A DNA stretch of 47,233 nt from a virus: IMG/VR virus record IMGVR_UViG_3300043411_002903, positions 1 to 47,233 of that record; one strand, 5' to 3'. Within the stretch, counting starts at the first letter, position 1. Every line of letters starts with the position of its first letter. Below the pieces are notes generated by a model. The model worked only from the letters and a program-made list of their open reading frames with translations, searched no databases and had not been told where the DNA came from. Below are positions 15,262 through 23,384 of the stretch, piece by piece. A program made the translations under genes and the position numbers.

Positions 15262-18200
15262 ATGTCTAAAAATGAGTTTATAAAAATTGGATATACAAAC
15301 ATTAGTGTTGTGAATCCAGTTAGTTCTAACGATTTTCAGAAAAATCATGCCAGTCAAGAAATTGTTGAAAGATTAGAAAAGTTTGCGAACACAGTTCGAG
15401 CTGTAGCCCCAAGATCTGATGATTTTTTGTATTTTACGATTATATTTTTAAAAGCCGCTGAGGCTGCTTTAATTGATGAATTTGGTAACACAAAAAAAAT
15501 TGGAAACGAAAAAGCTTGGGGTTATTTCGATCAAGATTGGAGGTGGCATGGGAATGTCAAACCACATAGAAATAATAATTCAGATATTTTCCCAGAAATT
15601 GAGCTTAAAAAAGCTGCTAGAAATTGGATTGGTCGACCATTATGTGTTGATCATAAATCAGATTCTGTTGATGGAATAAGAGGGATTATATTAGATACAT
15701 ATTATGACGAAAAATTAAAGCAAGTTGTCGGTCTATGCGCTTTAGATAAAATAAATTATCCAGATCTATCTAGAAAAGTAACAACAGGTGTTGTTAGATA
15801 TGGATCAATGGGTACTGCAGTAACAACATCAATTTGTAGTGATTGTGGAAAACCAGCAGCGTCTCCAAAAGATTATTGCGAACACATTATGAAAAGACAA
15901 GCTTGGGGCGAAATTAATATTGGATTAAACCCCATAGAGTATAGCTTGGTTGTTCAGCCAGCAGAACCTGGAGCAATATTATTGAGATGCATTGCTTCTA
16001 TCAAAAATCATACAACGGAGCTTAATTCCTACGGCATAGATGTTGATAATGTTATCGATACTTTAGATGAAAAAAATGCTGGCGATTTAGACTTGTTATT
16101 AAATAAGGTTTGTGACAATGATAGTTGTTCTATCGAACAACGACAAAGAATCATAAAGGGTTATTTTAAAACAAACGGATTTACAAAAAGTGCTAAAATA
16201 GAAGAGCCTGTTTACAACAAAGAACTTTTAACGGACTTAGCAAGGTTTGAAGATGTATTTGGAAAATATTCCGAAAACCCAGAGTTGTATCAAAAATTCT
16301 TTGGAAAGGCACTTGAGGATCTAGATGTTACAGATGTTAACAAAGATAATCAAGTGGGGCAAGAAGAACAATTAACAAGTCATCAAAATGCATATAATTC
16401 TGAAACATTGGTGAATAAAGATGATAGTGATGTCAGTGATTTTTCTGGGGTAGGATCATCTGGTTTGGTTTCTGGTGTAAGTGACCCAAATCCAGACTCA
16501 TTTAAGGGAACTGGTGTTGGACCAGAAACCTATGCGTTTTCTTCTAAAGAAGAAGAACATAAAAATATAAAAATTAGTTCCATTATGGAGGAAATTATGA
16601 ATGAATCAAGATTACGAAAAAGAGCAGCTCTAAGACGAAAGCTTGCGTATCCGCAAGGTGGTGCTGATCCAGAAGTTGAACCAAGCACTTTCAAGAGTGA
16701 TGGTGAGCATCAAAATAAAGTCAGAGAGCAAGATGATAAGCAAATGAATTTAAAGCCAACCAATTTAGGTGGCACCGAAGGTATGGTCCCAGGAGATAAA
16801 GAAATTAAGGAGAAAGTTTTGAGAGCAAAAGATCAAAGACAAAGCAAAAAGGCTTACTTTCAAGGCGCGACTGATAGCGTAGAGCCTTCAACATTCTCTT
16901 CTGAAGAATATAAGAAATATTGGGACTTAGATAAACAAATGCACCAGACTGGCAACATGGGCGGTGAAAGTGGTATGTTCCCAGGCGATGAAAAAACTAA
17001 AGAACAGCTTAAACGAGCTGCGTATAAAGGACCAACCTTATCAACCAAATTCAAACAACGAAGGACAATGGACGGTAAGATCAACAAATCAGCCTCATGC
17101 TTTGAAGTTTATTCGGGTGGTAAGTTAGTTATTGCAACAACAGCAAAAGATATCTTTGGCTCCAAAGTCGAAGAGAATTGGGATTGGATCACCAGTAAAG
17201 AATATGGTAAGGCTGTGGTTGCTGAAATCAGAACAAAAGGACTCAATTATGTGGGTAATCTTTTAACAAAGAAAGCTCAGCAAGCTCAAGAACCAGTTGC
17301 TGGTGTTGTTCCGGAATTAGATACTCAGCCTGTAGAACTTGGTGATGTGTCAGAATTACCAGATTTTTCATCTGCAGAAGAAGCTCCAGTTGATGAGCCC
17401 GAATCAACTTCTCCAAAGTCAGAAATTGAAGATTCTTTGGTAAGCATGGAAGACACCATAGAACAAATCAGAAAGGCTTTAAGTGATTTAAGTGGCTCCG
17501 ATGATGTTGATGTCAATATTAACGTTGGTGAGAAAAGTGTTGAAATGCCTGAGGACAAATTGGCTTTATCAAGAGACCTTTATCATCAATTAAAGGTTGT
17601 TCTTGGTGAAGCACAAGAATCAGCTGATGAACTAGCTTTAATTTCAGAAGCTTATGATAAATTTGGAAAATTCCATTCATCTCAAAAAAGAGATATCCGA
17701 GTCCTAGCTAATGACGCTCTGCAAGACTTTGCCTCAATAACAGGGCAATCAAAAGCTCTAATTAGTATGGCAAAAGCTGTTTCTAAATCATTAGTGAAAA
17801 CATCAGAATATGTCGAAGTTGTTGAGCCTGTAGTTTCTAAAAATAAATCCAAAGAAAGTGTATCGAGTAAAGATACGGATAACGAACTAGTTGTTAGAGC
17901 TATGGAATATAGAAAACAAAAGAGACAAGATATTCTCAAGAAAGCTCAAGAAATGGAAAAGGAAGTTTCTGAAAAGGAAGTTTCTTTGGCCGACGACAAG
18001 GAAGATATGGAAGCGTGTGCTGATGATAAATTGACATCGGATGATGAAAAAGCTAAAAAAGAAAACGATGCTCATGATGGTATTGGTTTACCAGAAAATG
18101 CTCCAGTATCAGGAGTAACAAAGGACTTAGCAGCCGATGTTGCCGTGAAGAAGCCTGTTGGTGGAGAACATAAGCCATCACCTTCTGTTGGAAATCAAGA

Positions 18201-18693
18201 TGCTAAGCAATTTGATAAGTATCCAAATACTAATTCAAGACAGGTTGCTGAAAAGTCAGTTACATCTGTGAAATCAAACTCTGCTGATGATGGTTCAGAA
18301 AAGAAAGATGATGTGAAAAAAGAAACAGAGGAACAATCAACTCCTGTAAAAGAGAAAATGTCAACAGCGTTTATGAAGAAAAAAGAAGAAGAAGAAAGAG
18401 AGTCATACAGACTTAAATTACGAAGAGCTTACGATATTGCGATGGAAATGCAAAGAAAGGGCATGCTCCCACCAACAAGACCTGCTCTAGATCGACAAGT
18501 TGACAACATGATGGATTTTGATGACAGGGCATTTGAATCCTTTAAACGTAGTGTTGCTGAAGCACAAGGCAACAAAACAATGAAAATTGCTTCCGATTTG
18601 GATGGTATTACAGTAGGTATAACAGAAGAATCAGAGACAAGCACAAAATCAGGCAAGCTTGATGCAGAATCACTAGCCTCACTCTGGGAGTAA
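15262..18693 (+). CDS. fused prohead protease and scaffold protein
   Basis: The protein has 1143 residues counted from the ATG at 15262, which has GAGG nine bases upstream; the in-frame ATG at 15247 lacks one. The N-terminal ~230 residues resemble phage head-maturation serine proteases: NWIGRPLCVDHKSDSVDGI (candidate catalytic His131) and VRYGSMGTAVTT (candidate Ser182). Just after the serine is a Cys/His cluster, CSDCGKPAASPKDYCEHI (C192, C195, C206, H208), a likely zinc knuckle. From about residue 445 the chain changes to charged, helical, low-complexity scaffold-like sequence, including two tandem ~60-residue repeats and a basic C-terminal helix region rich in KKKEEEE and RAYDIAMEM. Such proteins drive prohead assembly, then cut the scaffold and themselves. 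The major capsid gene lies 5.4 kb downstream. An internal start at 16597 could give scaffold alone. Confidence 0.8.
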   Translation: MSKNEFIKIGYTNISVVNPVSSNDFQKNHASQEIVERLEKFANTVRAVAPRSDDFLYFTIIFLKAAEAALIDEFGNTKKIGNEKAWGYFDQDWRWHGNVKPHRNNNSDIFPEIELKKAARNWIGRPLCVDHKSDSVDGIRGIILDTYYDEKLKQVVGLCALDKINYPDLSRKVTTGVVRYGSMGTAVTTSICSDCGKPAASPKDYCEHIMKRQAWGEINIGLNPIEYSLVVQPAEPGAILLRCIASIKNHTTELNSYGIDVDNVIDTLDEKNAGDLDLLLNKVCDNDSCSIEQRQRIIKGYFKTNGFTKSAKIEEPVYNKELLTDLARFEDVFGKYSENPELYQKFFGKALEDLDVTDVNKDNQVGQEEQLTSHQNAYNSETLVNKDDSDVSDFSGVGSSGLVSGVSDPNPDSFKGTGVGPETYAFSSKEEEHKNIKISSIMEEIMNESRLRKRAALRRKLAYPQGGADPEVEPSTFKSDGEHQNKVREQDDKQMNLKPTNLGGTEGMVPGDKEIKEKVLRAKDQRQSKKAYFQGATDSVEPSTFSSEEYKKYWDLDKQMHQTGNMGGESGMFPGDEKTKEQLKRAAYKGPTLSTKFKQRRTMDGKINKSASCFEVYSGGKLVIATTAKDIFGSKVEENWDWITSKEYGKAVVAEIRTKGLNYVGNLLTKKAQQAQEPVAGVVPELDTQPVELGDVSELPDFSSAEEAPVDEPESTSPKSEIEDSLVSMEDTIEQIRKALSDLSGSDDVDVNINVGEKSVEMPEDKLALSRDLYHQLKVVLGEAQESADELALISEAYDKFGKFHSSQKRDIRVLANDALQDFASITGQSKALISMAKAVSKSLVKTSEYVEVVEPVVSKNKSKESVSSKDTDNELVVRAMEYRKQKRQDILKKAQEMEKEVSEKEVSLADDKEDMEACADDKLTSDDEKAKKENDAHDGIGLPENAPVSGVTKDLAADVAVKKPVGGEHKPSPSVGNQDAKQFDKYPNTNSRQVAEKSVTSVKSNSADDGSEKKDDVKKETEEQSTPVKEKMSTAFMKKKEEEERESYRLKLRRAYDIAMEMQRKGMLPPTRPALDRQVDNMMDFDDRAFESFKRSVAEAQGNKTMKIASDLDGITVGITEESETSTKSGKLDAESLASLWE
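16587..16599 (+). promoter_or_regulatory. internal ribosome-binding site and ATG for nested scaffold
   Basis: GGAGG at 16587-16591 lies five bases before an in-frame ATG at 16597, inside the protease-scaffold gene and exactly where protease-like sequence gives way to scaffold-like sequence. It is as good as the sites used by the flanking genes. Confidence 0.6.
16597..18693 (+). CDS. candidate nested scaffold protein (in-frame internal start)
   Basis: Translation from the internal ATG would give a 698-residue protein starting MNESRLRKRAALRRKLAYPQ and ending with the same C-terminus as the full fusion. It would lack the His/Ser protease part and keep the repeats and the helical acidic/basic scaffold region. 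The arrangement is that of lambda C/Nu3 and related phages, where scaffold is made in excess from a start inside the protease gene. This is inferred from the ribosome-binding site and the domain boundary; the protein itself is not shown. Confidence 0.5.
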   Translation: MNESRLRKRAALRRKLAYPQGGADPEVEPSTFKSDGEHQNKVREQDDKQMNLKPTNLGGTEGMVPGDKEIKEKVLRAKDQRQSKKAYFQGATDSVEPSTFSSEEYKKYWDLDKQMHQTGNMGGESGMFPGDEKTKEQLKRAAYKGPTLSTKFKQRRTMDGKINKSASCFEVYSGGKLVIATTAKDIFGSKVEENWDWITSKEYGKAVVAEIRTKGLNYVGNLLTKKAQQAQEPVAGVVPELDTQPVELGDVSELPDFSSAEEAPVDEPESTSPKSEIEDSLVSMEDTIEQIRKALSDLSGSDDVDVNINVGEKSVEMPEDKLALSRDLYHQLKVVLGEAQESADELALISEAYDKFGKFHSSQKRDIRVLANDALQDFASITGQSKALISMAKAVSKSLVKTSEYVEVVEPVVSKNKSKESVSSKDTDNELVVRAMEYRKQKRQDILKKAQEMEKEVSEKEVSLADDKEDMEACADDKLTSDDEKAKKENDAHDGIGLPENAPVSGVTKDLAADVAVKKPVGGEHKPSPSVGNQDAKQFDKYPNTNSRQVAEKSVTSVKSNSADDGSEKKDDVKKETEEQSTPVKEKMSTAFMKKKEEEERESYRLKLRRAYDIAMEMQRKGMLPPTRPALDRQVDNMMDFDDRAFESFKRSVAEAQGNKTMKIASDLDGITVGITEESETSTKSGKLDAESLASLWE
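16639..17025 (+). repeat. two tandem ~60-residue coding repeats in the scaffold region
   Basis: Two diverged copies, roughly 16639-16827 and 16846-17025, share the order AYxQGxxD, VEPSTF, a charged helix with DKQM, then GGxxGMxPGD and a short helix with KEK/KEQ. They are spaced about 205 bases apart. They lie just after the proposed internal scaffold start. Confidence 0.7.
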
Positions 18694-18698
18694 TTAGT

Positions 18699-19295
18699 AT
18701 GTTTGGCAATAGATTTTCAGTAGATAATTTAGCGGGCGATTTTTTGAAAGAATTGGATAAAATTCGTTCTTTCAAAAAAGAAAGTAATCTTAAATCTAAA
18801 TCAGCATCTGATGTCAAGCCTGAAGATTTTTTAATCTCCCAGGAAGAAGACACAAATGTTTATGACAAAGATTTAAATGATAAAATCGATAGTATCTCAA
18901 ATTATGCTGATGAAGAGCCATGTGATATATGTCATGAAGAGCATGAAGAACATCAAGTCCTTGAAAAGGAAATCCCTATGGATATGGATACTAAATCTTT
19001 TGAAGATAAAGATTTAGAAGATATATCATATCTTGTTGATAAAAAAGCTAAATATGTTCTTCATAGACTTGGAAAAATTGCTTCAAGTTTACGTAAAAAA
19101 AATGAAGCTTTCGCAGCAGATATGGTTGAGCTTACAGCAATTGATATTAAAAATGAGACAATAGCAAAAGCGGCTCAAAAAATACAAGTAATTGATAATT
19201 TAAAAAAAATGGCTAATAAATCTTATAGTAAAGGTGATCAATTAACTGGTGACGTAATATCATCAACAATAGAAAGTATAAAAAAAGCAAGATAA
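18699..19295 (+). CDS. hypothetical protein, 198 aa
   Basis: I do not recognise it. A helical protein with an acidic centre that contains CDICHEEHEEH (residues about 74-84), a His/Cys cluster that might bind metal. The C-terminal ~90 residues are basic helices. GGGAG lies eight bases before the ATG, overlapping the end of the scaffold gene. It is the last gene before a terminator, so it shares the protease-scaffold transcript. Confidence 0.65.
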   Translation: MFGNRFSVDNLAGDFLKELDKIRSFKKESNLKSKSASDVKPEDFLISQEEDTNVYDKDLNDKIDSISNYADEEPCDICHEEHEEHQVLEKEIPMDMDTKSFEDKDLEDISYLVDKKAKYVLHRLGKIASSLRKKNEAFAADMVELTAIDIKNETIAKAAQKIQVIDNLKKMANKSYSKGDQLTGDVISSTIESIKKAR

Positions 19296-19317
19296 AGTTG
19301 ATTTAACAGGTATTATT

Positions 19318-19347
19318 AAGGAAACCATTTTCATGGTTTCCTTTTTT
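19318..19347 (+). terminator. Rho-independent terminator
   Basis: A perfect 11-base stem (AAGGAAACCAT 19318-19328 with ATGGTTTCCTT 19333-19343), a TTTC loop and a following T tract. It ends the protease-scaffold transcript before the decoration/capsid group. Confidence 0.92.
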
Positions 19348-19382
19348 ATTTTTAAAAATTAGTTAGAAGGAGTGGTTAAAAT

Positions 19383-20075
19383 ATGTTAAGAATTGTTCAA
19401 ACTGGAGTTTCGTTGCCGGCTAGTTGGCCTGTAGATCCAACAGCAGAATTTGAAAGTGGCATGATTGCACAATTAAAAACTATTGGCAACGATATAGTTG
19501 TTGGGGTCAGTGATGGAACAGCTCCTTTAGGAATTATAGATGATGTAAGAACATCTGCATTTACAAAAACTCAAATTGATGAAGTAGTTGAAATTTCTGT
19601 TACAAATATAGAGACTGATTTAAACGGTCAAGTTGTAAATACTAATGATGAATTTGGTTTTTTAGAATATCCTAGCTTACTTGAAAATAGCTTCACTTCA
19701 ACAATTACTGTTTATTTAAATCCAGTTAATGGTGTTATAACTGTGCCAGCAGGAACTCCATTAAATTTCGATTTTGATGGTGACGGTGTTTTTGATGGAT
19801 TTAAAATCGTTACAAGTTATGTATATAGGATTCCAAATCGGCCTGGAGACGATACCACCTTTGCAAGTGGTAGAGTAACAGTACATTATGCAAGAGGATT
19901 TTATGCAACAGATCAATTTGATACATTGCAGCAGTATCCTTTAAATGTAACTTTATACGTTGGTTTAGATGGAAAGCTAACATCCAAACAGCCCACCTCG
20001 AATCATCCGGGAATTGCTATTGTAACTGGTCCGCCAACAAGTACCAATGGTACTCTTGAATTTTTGTTTCTTTAA
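19383..20075 (+). CDS. probable capsid decoration protein, 230 aa
   Basis: The protein is beta-rich and Gly/Thr/Val-rich with no helices of note, no signal peptide and no membrane segment. Residues 128-140 read NFDFDGDGVFDGF, a dockerin-like DxDxDG calcium-binding loop. The C-terminal part (TDQFDTLQQYPLNVTLYVGLDGKLTS) has the look of small capsid-surface proteins of large phages. It opens a new transcript after a terminator with a strong AGAAGGAG ribosome-binding site, in the group that contains the major capsid gene. Its N-terminus (ML..V.TGV) and C-terminal GP-containing strand loosely resemble the protein at 23385, so the two may be related. Role inferred from fold appearance and position. 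Confidence 0.5.
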   Translation: MLRIVQTGVSLPASWPVDPTAEFESGMIAQLKTIGNDIVVGVSDGTAPLGIIDDVRTSAFTKTQIDEVVEISVTNIETDLNGQVVNTNDEFGFLEYPSLLENSFTSTITVYLNPVNGVITVPAGTPLNFDFDGDGVFDGFKIVTSYVYRIPNRPGDDTTFASGRVTVHYARGFYATDQFDTLQQYPLNVTLYVGLDGKLTSKQPTSNHPGIAIVTGPPTSTNGTLEFLFL

Positions 20076-20118
20076 AATTACTAATTAAACTTTATTTAAC
20101 ATTAGGAGTTGATGTAAC

Positions 20119-20553
20119 ATGTCCAAATGGAATAAAACAGATAATGATATTTGGAAAAATAGCGAAGTTATGACCGAATTTGAAAAAATATTATTAAAAG
20201 CAATGTTTAAGATTGAAAATGAAATAAAAGAATCAAATCAATTAAAGACTTCGCAGCAAGACATAACTAAAAAACTTGATAACATTAATAAAAGTGTCAA
20301 ATCAACTTCAGATAGTATGAACAAGTTCATTGATTCTGCAAAAAATCTGGCTAAAGACAAAAAGAAGGATGATGCTGAAGTAGATGAGCCTGACGAGGTT
20401 TCCTATGAGCCGACGCCGGAGGAACAAAAAATTGCTAAGGAAAATTTATTGGCTGAGTTAAACCAATTAGCATCAAAAGCTGCTGATGAAAGAAATTATA
20501 AATTGGCATATAAAATAGAAAGAACAATCGATGTAATCAAATATGAGGATTAA
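20119..20553 (+). CDS. coiled-coil protein, 144 aa
   Basis: I do not recognise a family. Residues about 15-80 form a likely coiled coil (repeating Ile/Leu/Met with Lys and Asn, for example KLDNINKSVKSTSDSMNKFI); an acidic Pro-containing linker and a short C-terminal helical domain follow. AGGAG lies ten bases before the ATG. The next gene begins two bases after its stop, and both are helical, so they may form a complex. Confidence 0.6.
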   Translation: MSKWNKTDNDIWKNSEVMTEFEKILLKAMFKIENEIKESNQLKTSQQDITKKLDNINKSVKSTSDSMNKFIDSAKNLAKDKKKDDAEVDEPDEVSYEPTPEEQKIAKENLLAELNQLASKAADERNYKLAYKIERTIDVIKYED

Positions 20554-20555
20554 TA

Positions 20556-23318
20556 ATGTCAAGAATTCAAAAAATATCATCTTCTGAGATTTTTGATAAT
20601 TTTTCAAACAATATGAACAAATATCTCTCAAAGAAGAATGCTTCTTGGTCAACAGAATTATTGGAAAAAATATCAGACCCAGGAATTATTTTTAATGGGA
20701 ATAATTTTAAAAATAAAGCCAAGTTATTAGAAGCCCTAAAAGGTATGGGAAAGTCTATTGATGATCTTATACAAGAGCTTAATTCTCAAGGAAAAAGTAT
20801 TGATGAAATAGCACAATTAACAGGACGAAATGTCGATGATTTAAAGAAAAAATTAAATCCTGGCTCGCCCATACCTGAAGTTGTAGAGCAAGCTATACCG
20901 GATGTTTCAAAAATAAAAACTGACGTAACACAGATATCTAAAAACATTACAGATATAAATAACGCGTTAGTAGAGTCATCTAATGCAGTTAAAGTTGAAG
21001 CAAAAGAATTAATTGGTCTTACACAAAAATCAAGTGATTTAACAGGAAAGTCTTTAGATGAAGTTACTAAATTATATGAAGATTTAAAAAGAAGTCGCGC
21101 ATCTATAAAAGGTCAGGTCACCAAATTGAAATCAGAGCTCGAACGAACAAAAGAGCTTAGTAAAAGTATGACCGGCGAACTTGCTAAAAAAGATGAGTTG
21201 ATTTTAGCAGCAGAGCAATTATATAAAAATACAGAAAAGGATCTGATAACTTTAGGAAAAAAAGTTCAGGAATTAGGTGGTCAACTTGATGATGCTGGCA
21301 ATATTATTAAAGGTTTGCGTAATGAATTAGATGTTGCCAAAGTAGAAATAGATGCGAATAAACAATCTATAGATTTAGCTAACAAAACGATAAAAGAGCT
21401 AACGGAACAAGGTATTCAACTATCCGTGGAAAAGCAAAAATTATTATCAGAGGCTATTAAAGCATCAGAAATTGCTGGTTATTATAAATCAATTTATGAA
21501 GAGGCTTTTAAAAATAGTGGTGCAGAAAATATTTCAAGTAAAGTAGCCCTCGATTTAACGACAAAGGCTGAAAAAGAATCAGCGAAATTAATAGATGATG
21601 TAATTAAAGATACTCCTGCAGCAGCAAAAGCTATTGATGAGGCTAAAAGTGCATCTAAAAAATTAGGAAGTGGTAAAGCCAAAAAAGAAATTTTGGAGCA
21701 AGAGAAGAAACTTTCTCCTATAAATGGGCCTTTGTCCCAAAGTCAAAAGAAAAGTCTTTTACAAAAAATTATTTTGAAATCAACTCCATATATGTTAGGA
21801 GGGGTAGGCAAAATGATTTCTGGCGGTGCTACTATTGCAGGTACAGGAATAATTTATGCTTTGAAGTTTTTGGCTATAACTTCTTTATTTGGTGGCGGGG
21901 CTTATTTGGCTTGGTCTTATTTTTTCAAAAATAACGAATCATTGGTTAACGAAAATATTAAAGAAGCAATACAAGAGCAAGAAAATTTATTATTAAGTCT
22001 TAAAAACCTAAGGTTTAAGCCTGGAGCTGAATCTCAAAATAAGGTTGTGGAACTAACTACAGTTTTAAGTAAATCATTAGAAAGAATATCTCTTTTACAA
22101 AATCCATCTAGCTTAACAGAAAGAACTTATTCTGAAATTATGTCAGACCTTGATAACTTGGAGTTGTCATTGGACAATGTTATTGGTTCAAAAAAGAATA
22201 TAATCCTTGATCTTGAGGATGGGTCTAGTTTTGATAATATTGTTTTAAACCTAACATCATTAAAAAATAAAATATTATCATTAAAAAAGATTACATTAAC
22301 AGCTATGCAGTCAGGCAAAGCTGGAGAATCTGAAATGGAAAGAGGCATTAATAAGCCAATATCAAAAGACGCTCCAAATGATGGAGACGTAGAACAAAAT
22401 GTTGAACAATCAAAGCAACATATACCTCAAATAATTAAGGTACTTGATCAAGATATTGATATAGGGAAAGATTCCAGTCCAGGATTTAGAAGTGTTGCCC
22501 CTAGAATTAATGAAAAGATATTAAGCACACCTGAGGGAAAAGCTTTTTTGGATCCAGATAATGTTTGGGGTGGATGGTTACCTAAATCTACAGAAAAAGA
22601 TGCCAATGGCAATATTTCTCAAAACAAAAGTGTCGATTATTTAAGAGTATTAAAATTTCTTTACTTAAATAAAATTTTTAATCTCCATGATTTAAGAAAA
22701 TTTATTAAAGATAATTTGCCAAAATCTGGGAGAAAAAGACTTAGTGGATGGAATGAAGCCATCAAACATTATTCTAATGCAGGAAAAATAAAGAATAATA
22801 TTAAAAAAAGTGATTTTTTTACACAAAAATTAATAAAACATACTAATAATAGTGACTCAAGTGTCATTTCTAATGGAATTAAATTAATGAATAAAAAGTC
22901 AGATAAAATTTCAAAAGAATATTACCAAGGGGCTATGTTAGACCTTGAAGATCAGTATGCTAAATCATATTATACAGGGCTTAAGGGCATGTATGATCAG
23001 AAGCCTGAACACACAAGTGTTGATTATAAATCAAAGTATCAGGCTCATAAAGAAACTGGATCAGATGTGATTGGAGAATCACACCCAGAAACCATAACTG
23101 TAGCTGATGCCACAGGCAATGGTGGAGTTGTAGAAAACCAAATAGAGCAACATAGACAGAGTGTAGATGTAGCAAAAAGTGTTCCTTCTGGGAATTTTAG
23201 AAGTAAACATGCTTGGGTTTTAAAGAACTTAATAAAGTTAGCAAATAATGCTGATGAGCAAGGATTAAATGAGGCATCAGATTTAATTGATATAGCTCTT
23301 AAAGAGTTAGTTAAGTAA
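20556..23318 (+). CDS. large coiled-coil membrane-segment protein, 920 aa
   Basis: I do not recognise a family. Residues about 90-350 form a long coiled coil (IKTDVTQISKNITDINNAL and similar). Residues about 414-455 are hydrophobic and glycine-rich (GGATIAGTGIIYALKFLAIT, then FGGGAYLAWSYFF), enough for one or two membrane passes. The C-terminal ~450 residues include helical stretches and two soluble segments around KAFLDPDNVWGGWLPKSTEK and RKRLSGWNEAIKHYS. Long helices plus a central membrane hairpin are features of phage ejection or tape-measure proteins. The position, between decoration genes and upstream of capsid, fits an internal head/ejected protein better than a tape measure. GAGG precedes the ATG. 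Confidence 0.6.
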   Translation: MSRIQKISSSEIFDNFSNNMNKYLSKKNASWSTELLEKISDPGIIFNGNNFKNKAKLLEALKGMGKSIDDLIQELNSQGKSIDEIAQLTGRNVDDLKKKLNPGSPIPEVVEQAIPDVSKIKTDVTQISKNITDINNALVESSNAVKVEAKELIGLTQKSSDLTGKSLDEVTKLYEDLKRSRASIKGQVTKLKSELERTKELSKSMTGELAKKDELILAAEQLYKNTEKDLITLGKKVQELGGQLDDAGNIIKGLRNELDVAKVEIDANKQSIDLANKTIKELTEQGIQLSVEKQKLLSEAIKASEIAGYYKSIYEEAFKNSGAENISSKVALDLTTKAEKESAKLIDDVIKDTPAAAKAIDEAKSASKKLGSGKAKKEILEQEKKLSPINGPLSQSQKKSLLQKIILKSTPYMLGGVGKMISGGATIAGTGIIYALKFLAITSLFGGGAYLAWSYFFKNNESLVNENIKEAIQEQENLLLSLKNLRFKPGAESQNKVVELTTVLSKSLERISLLQNPSSLTERTYSEIMSDLDNLELSLDNVIGSKKNIILDLEDGSSFDNIVLNLTSLKNKILSLKKITLTAMQSGKAGESEMERGINKPISKDAPNDGDVEQNVEQSKQHIPQIIKVLDQDIDIGKDSSPGFRSVAPRINEKILSTPEGKAFLDPDNVWGGWLPKSTEKDANGNISQNKSVDYLRVLKFLYLNKIFNLHDLRKFIKDNLPKSGRKRLSGWNEAIKHYSNAGKIKNNIKKSDFFTQKLIKHTNNSDSSVISNGIKLMNKKSDKISKEYYQGAMLDLEDQYAKSYYTGLKGMYDQKPEHTSVDYKSKYQAHKETGSDVIGESHPETITVADATGNGGVVENQIEQHRQSVDVAKSVPSGNFRSKHAWVLKNLIKLANNADEQGLNEASDLIDIALKELVK

Positions 23319-23321
23319 TAA

Positions 23322-23349
23322 ATATTATTTTAGATTATTAAAATAATAT
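23322..23349 (+). repeat. perfect 11-bp AT-only inverted repeat
   Basis: ATATTATTTTA (23322-23332) and TAAAATAATAT (23339-23349) pair without mismatch around a six-base loop in the 66-base gap before the decoration/capsid gene pair. It contains only A and T in the stem and has no T tract. It could act as a weak terminator, mRNA-processing site or operator. Confidence 0.55.
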
Positions 23350-23384
23350 AGATTAATTGCGATATGAAATAGGGAGACTGGAAT

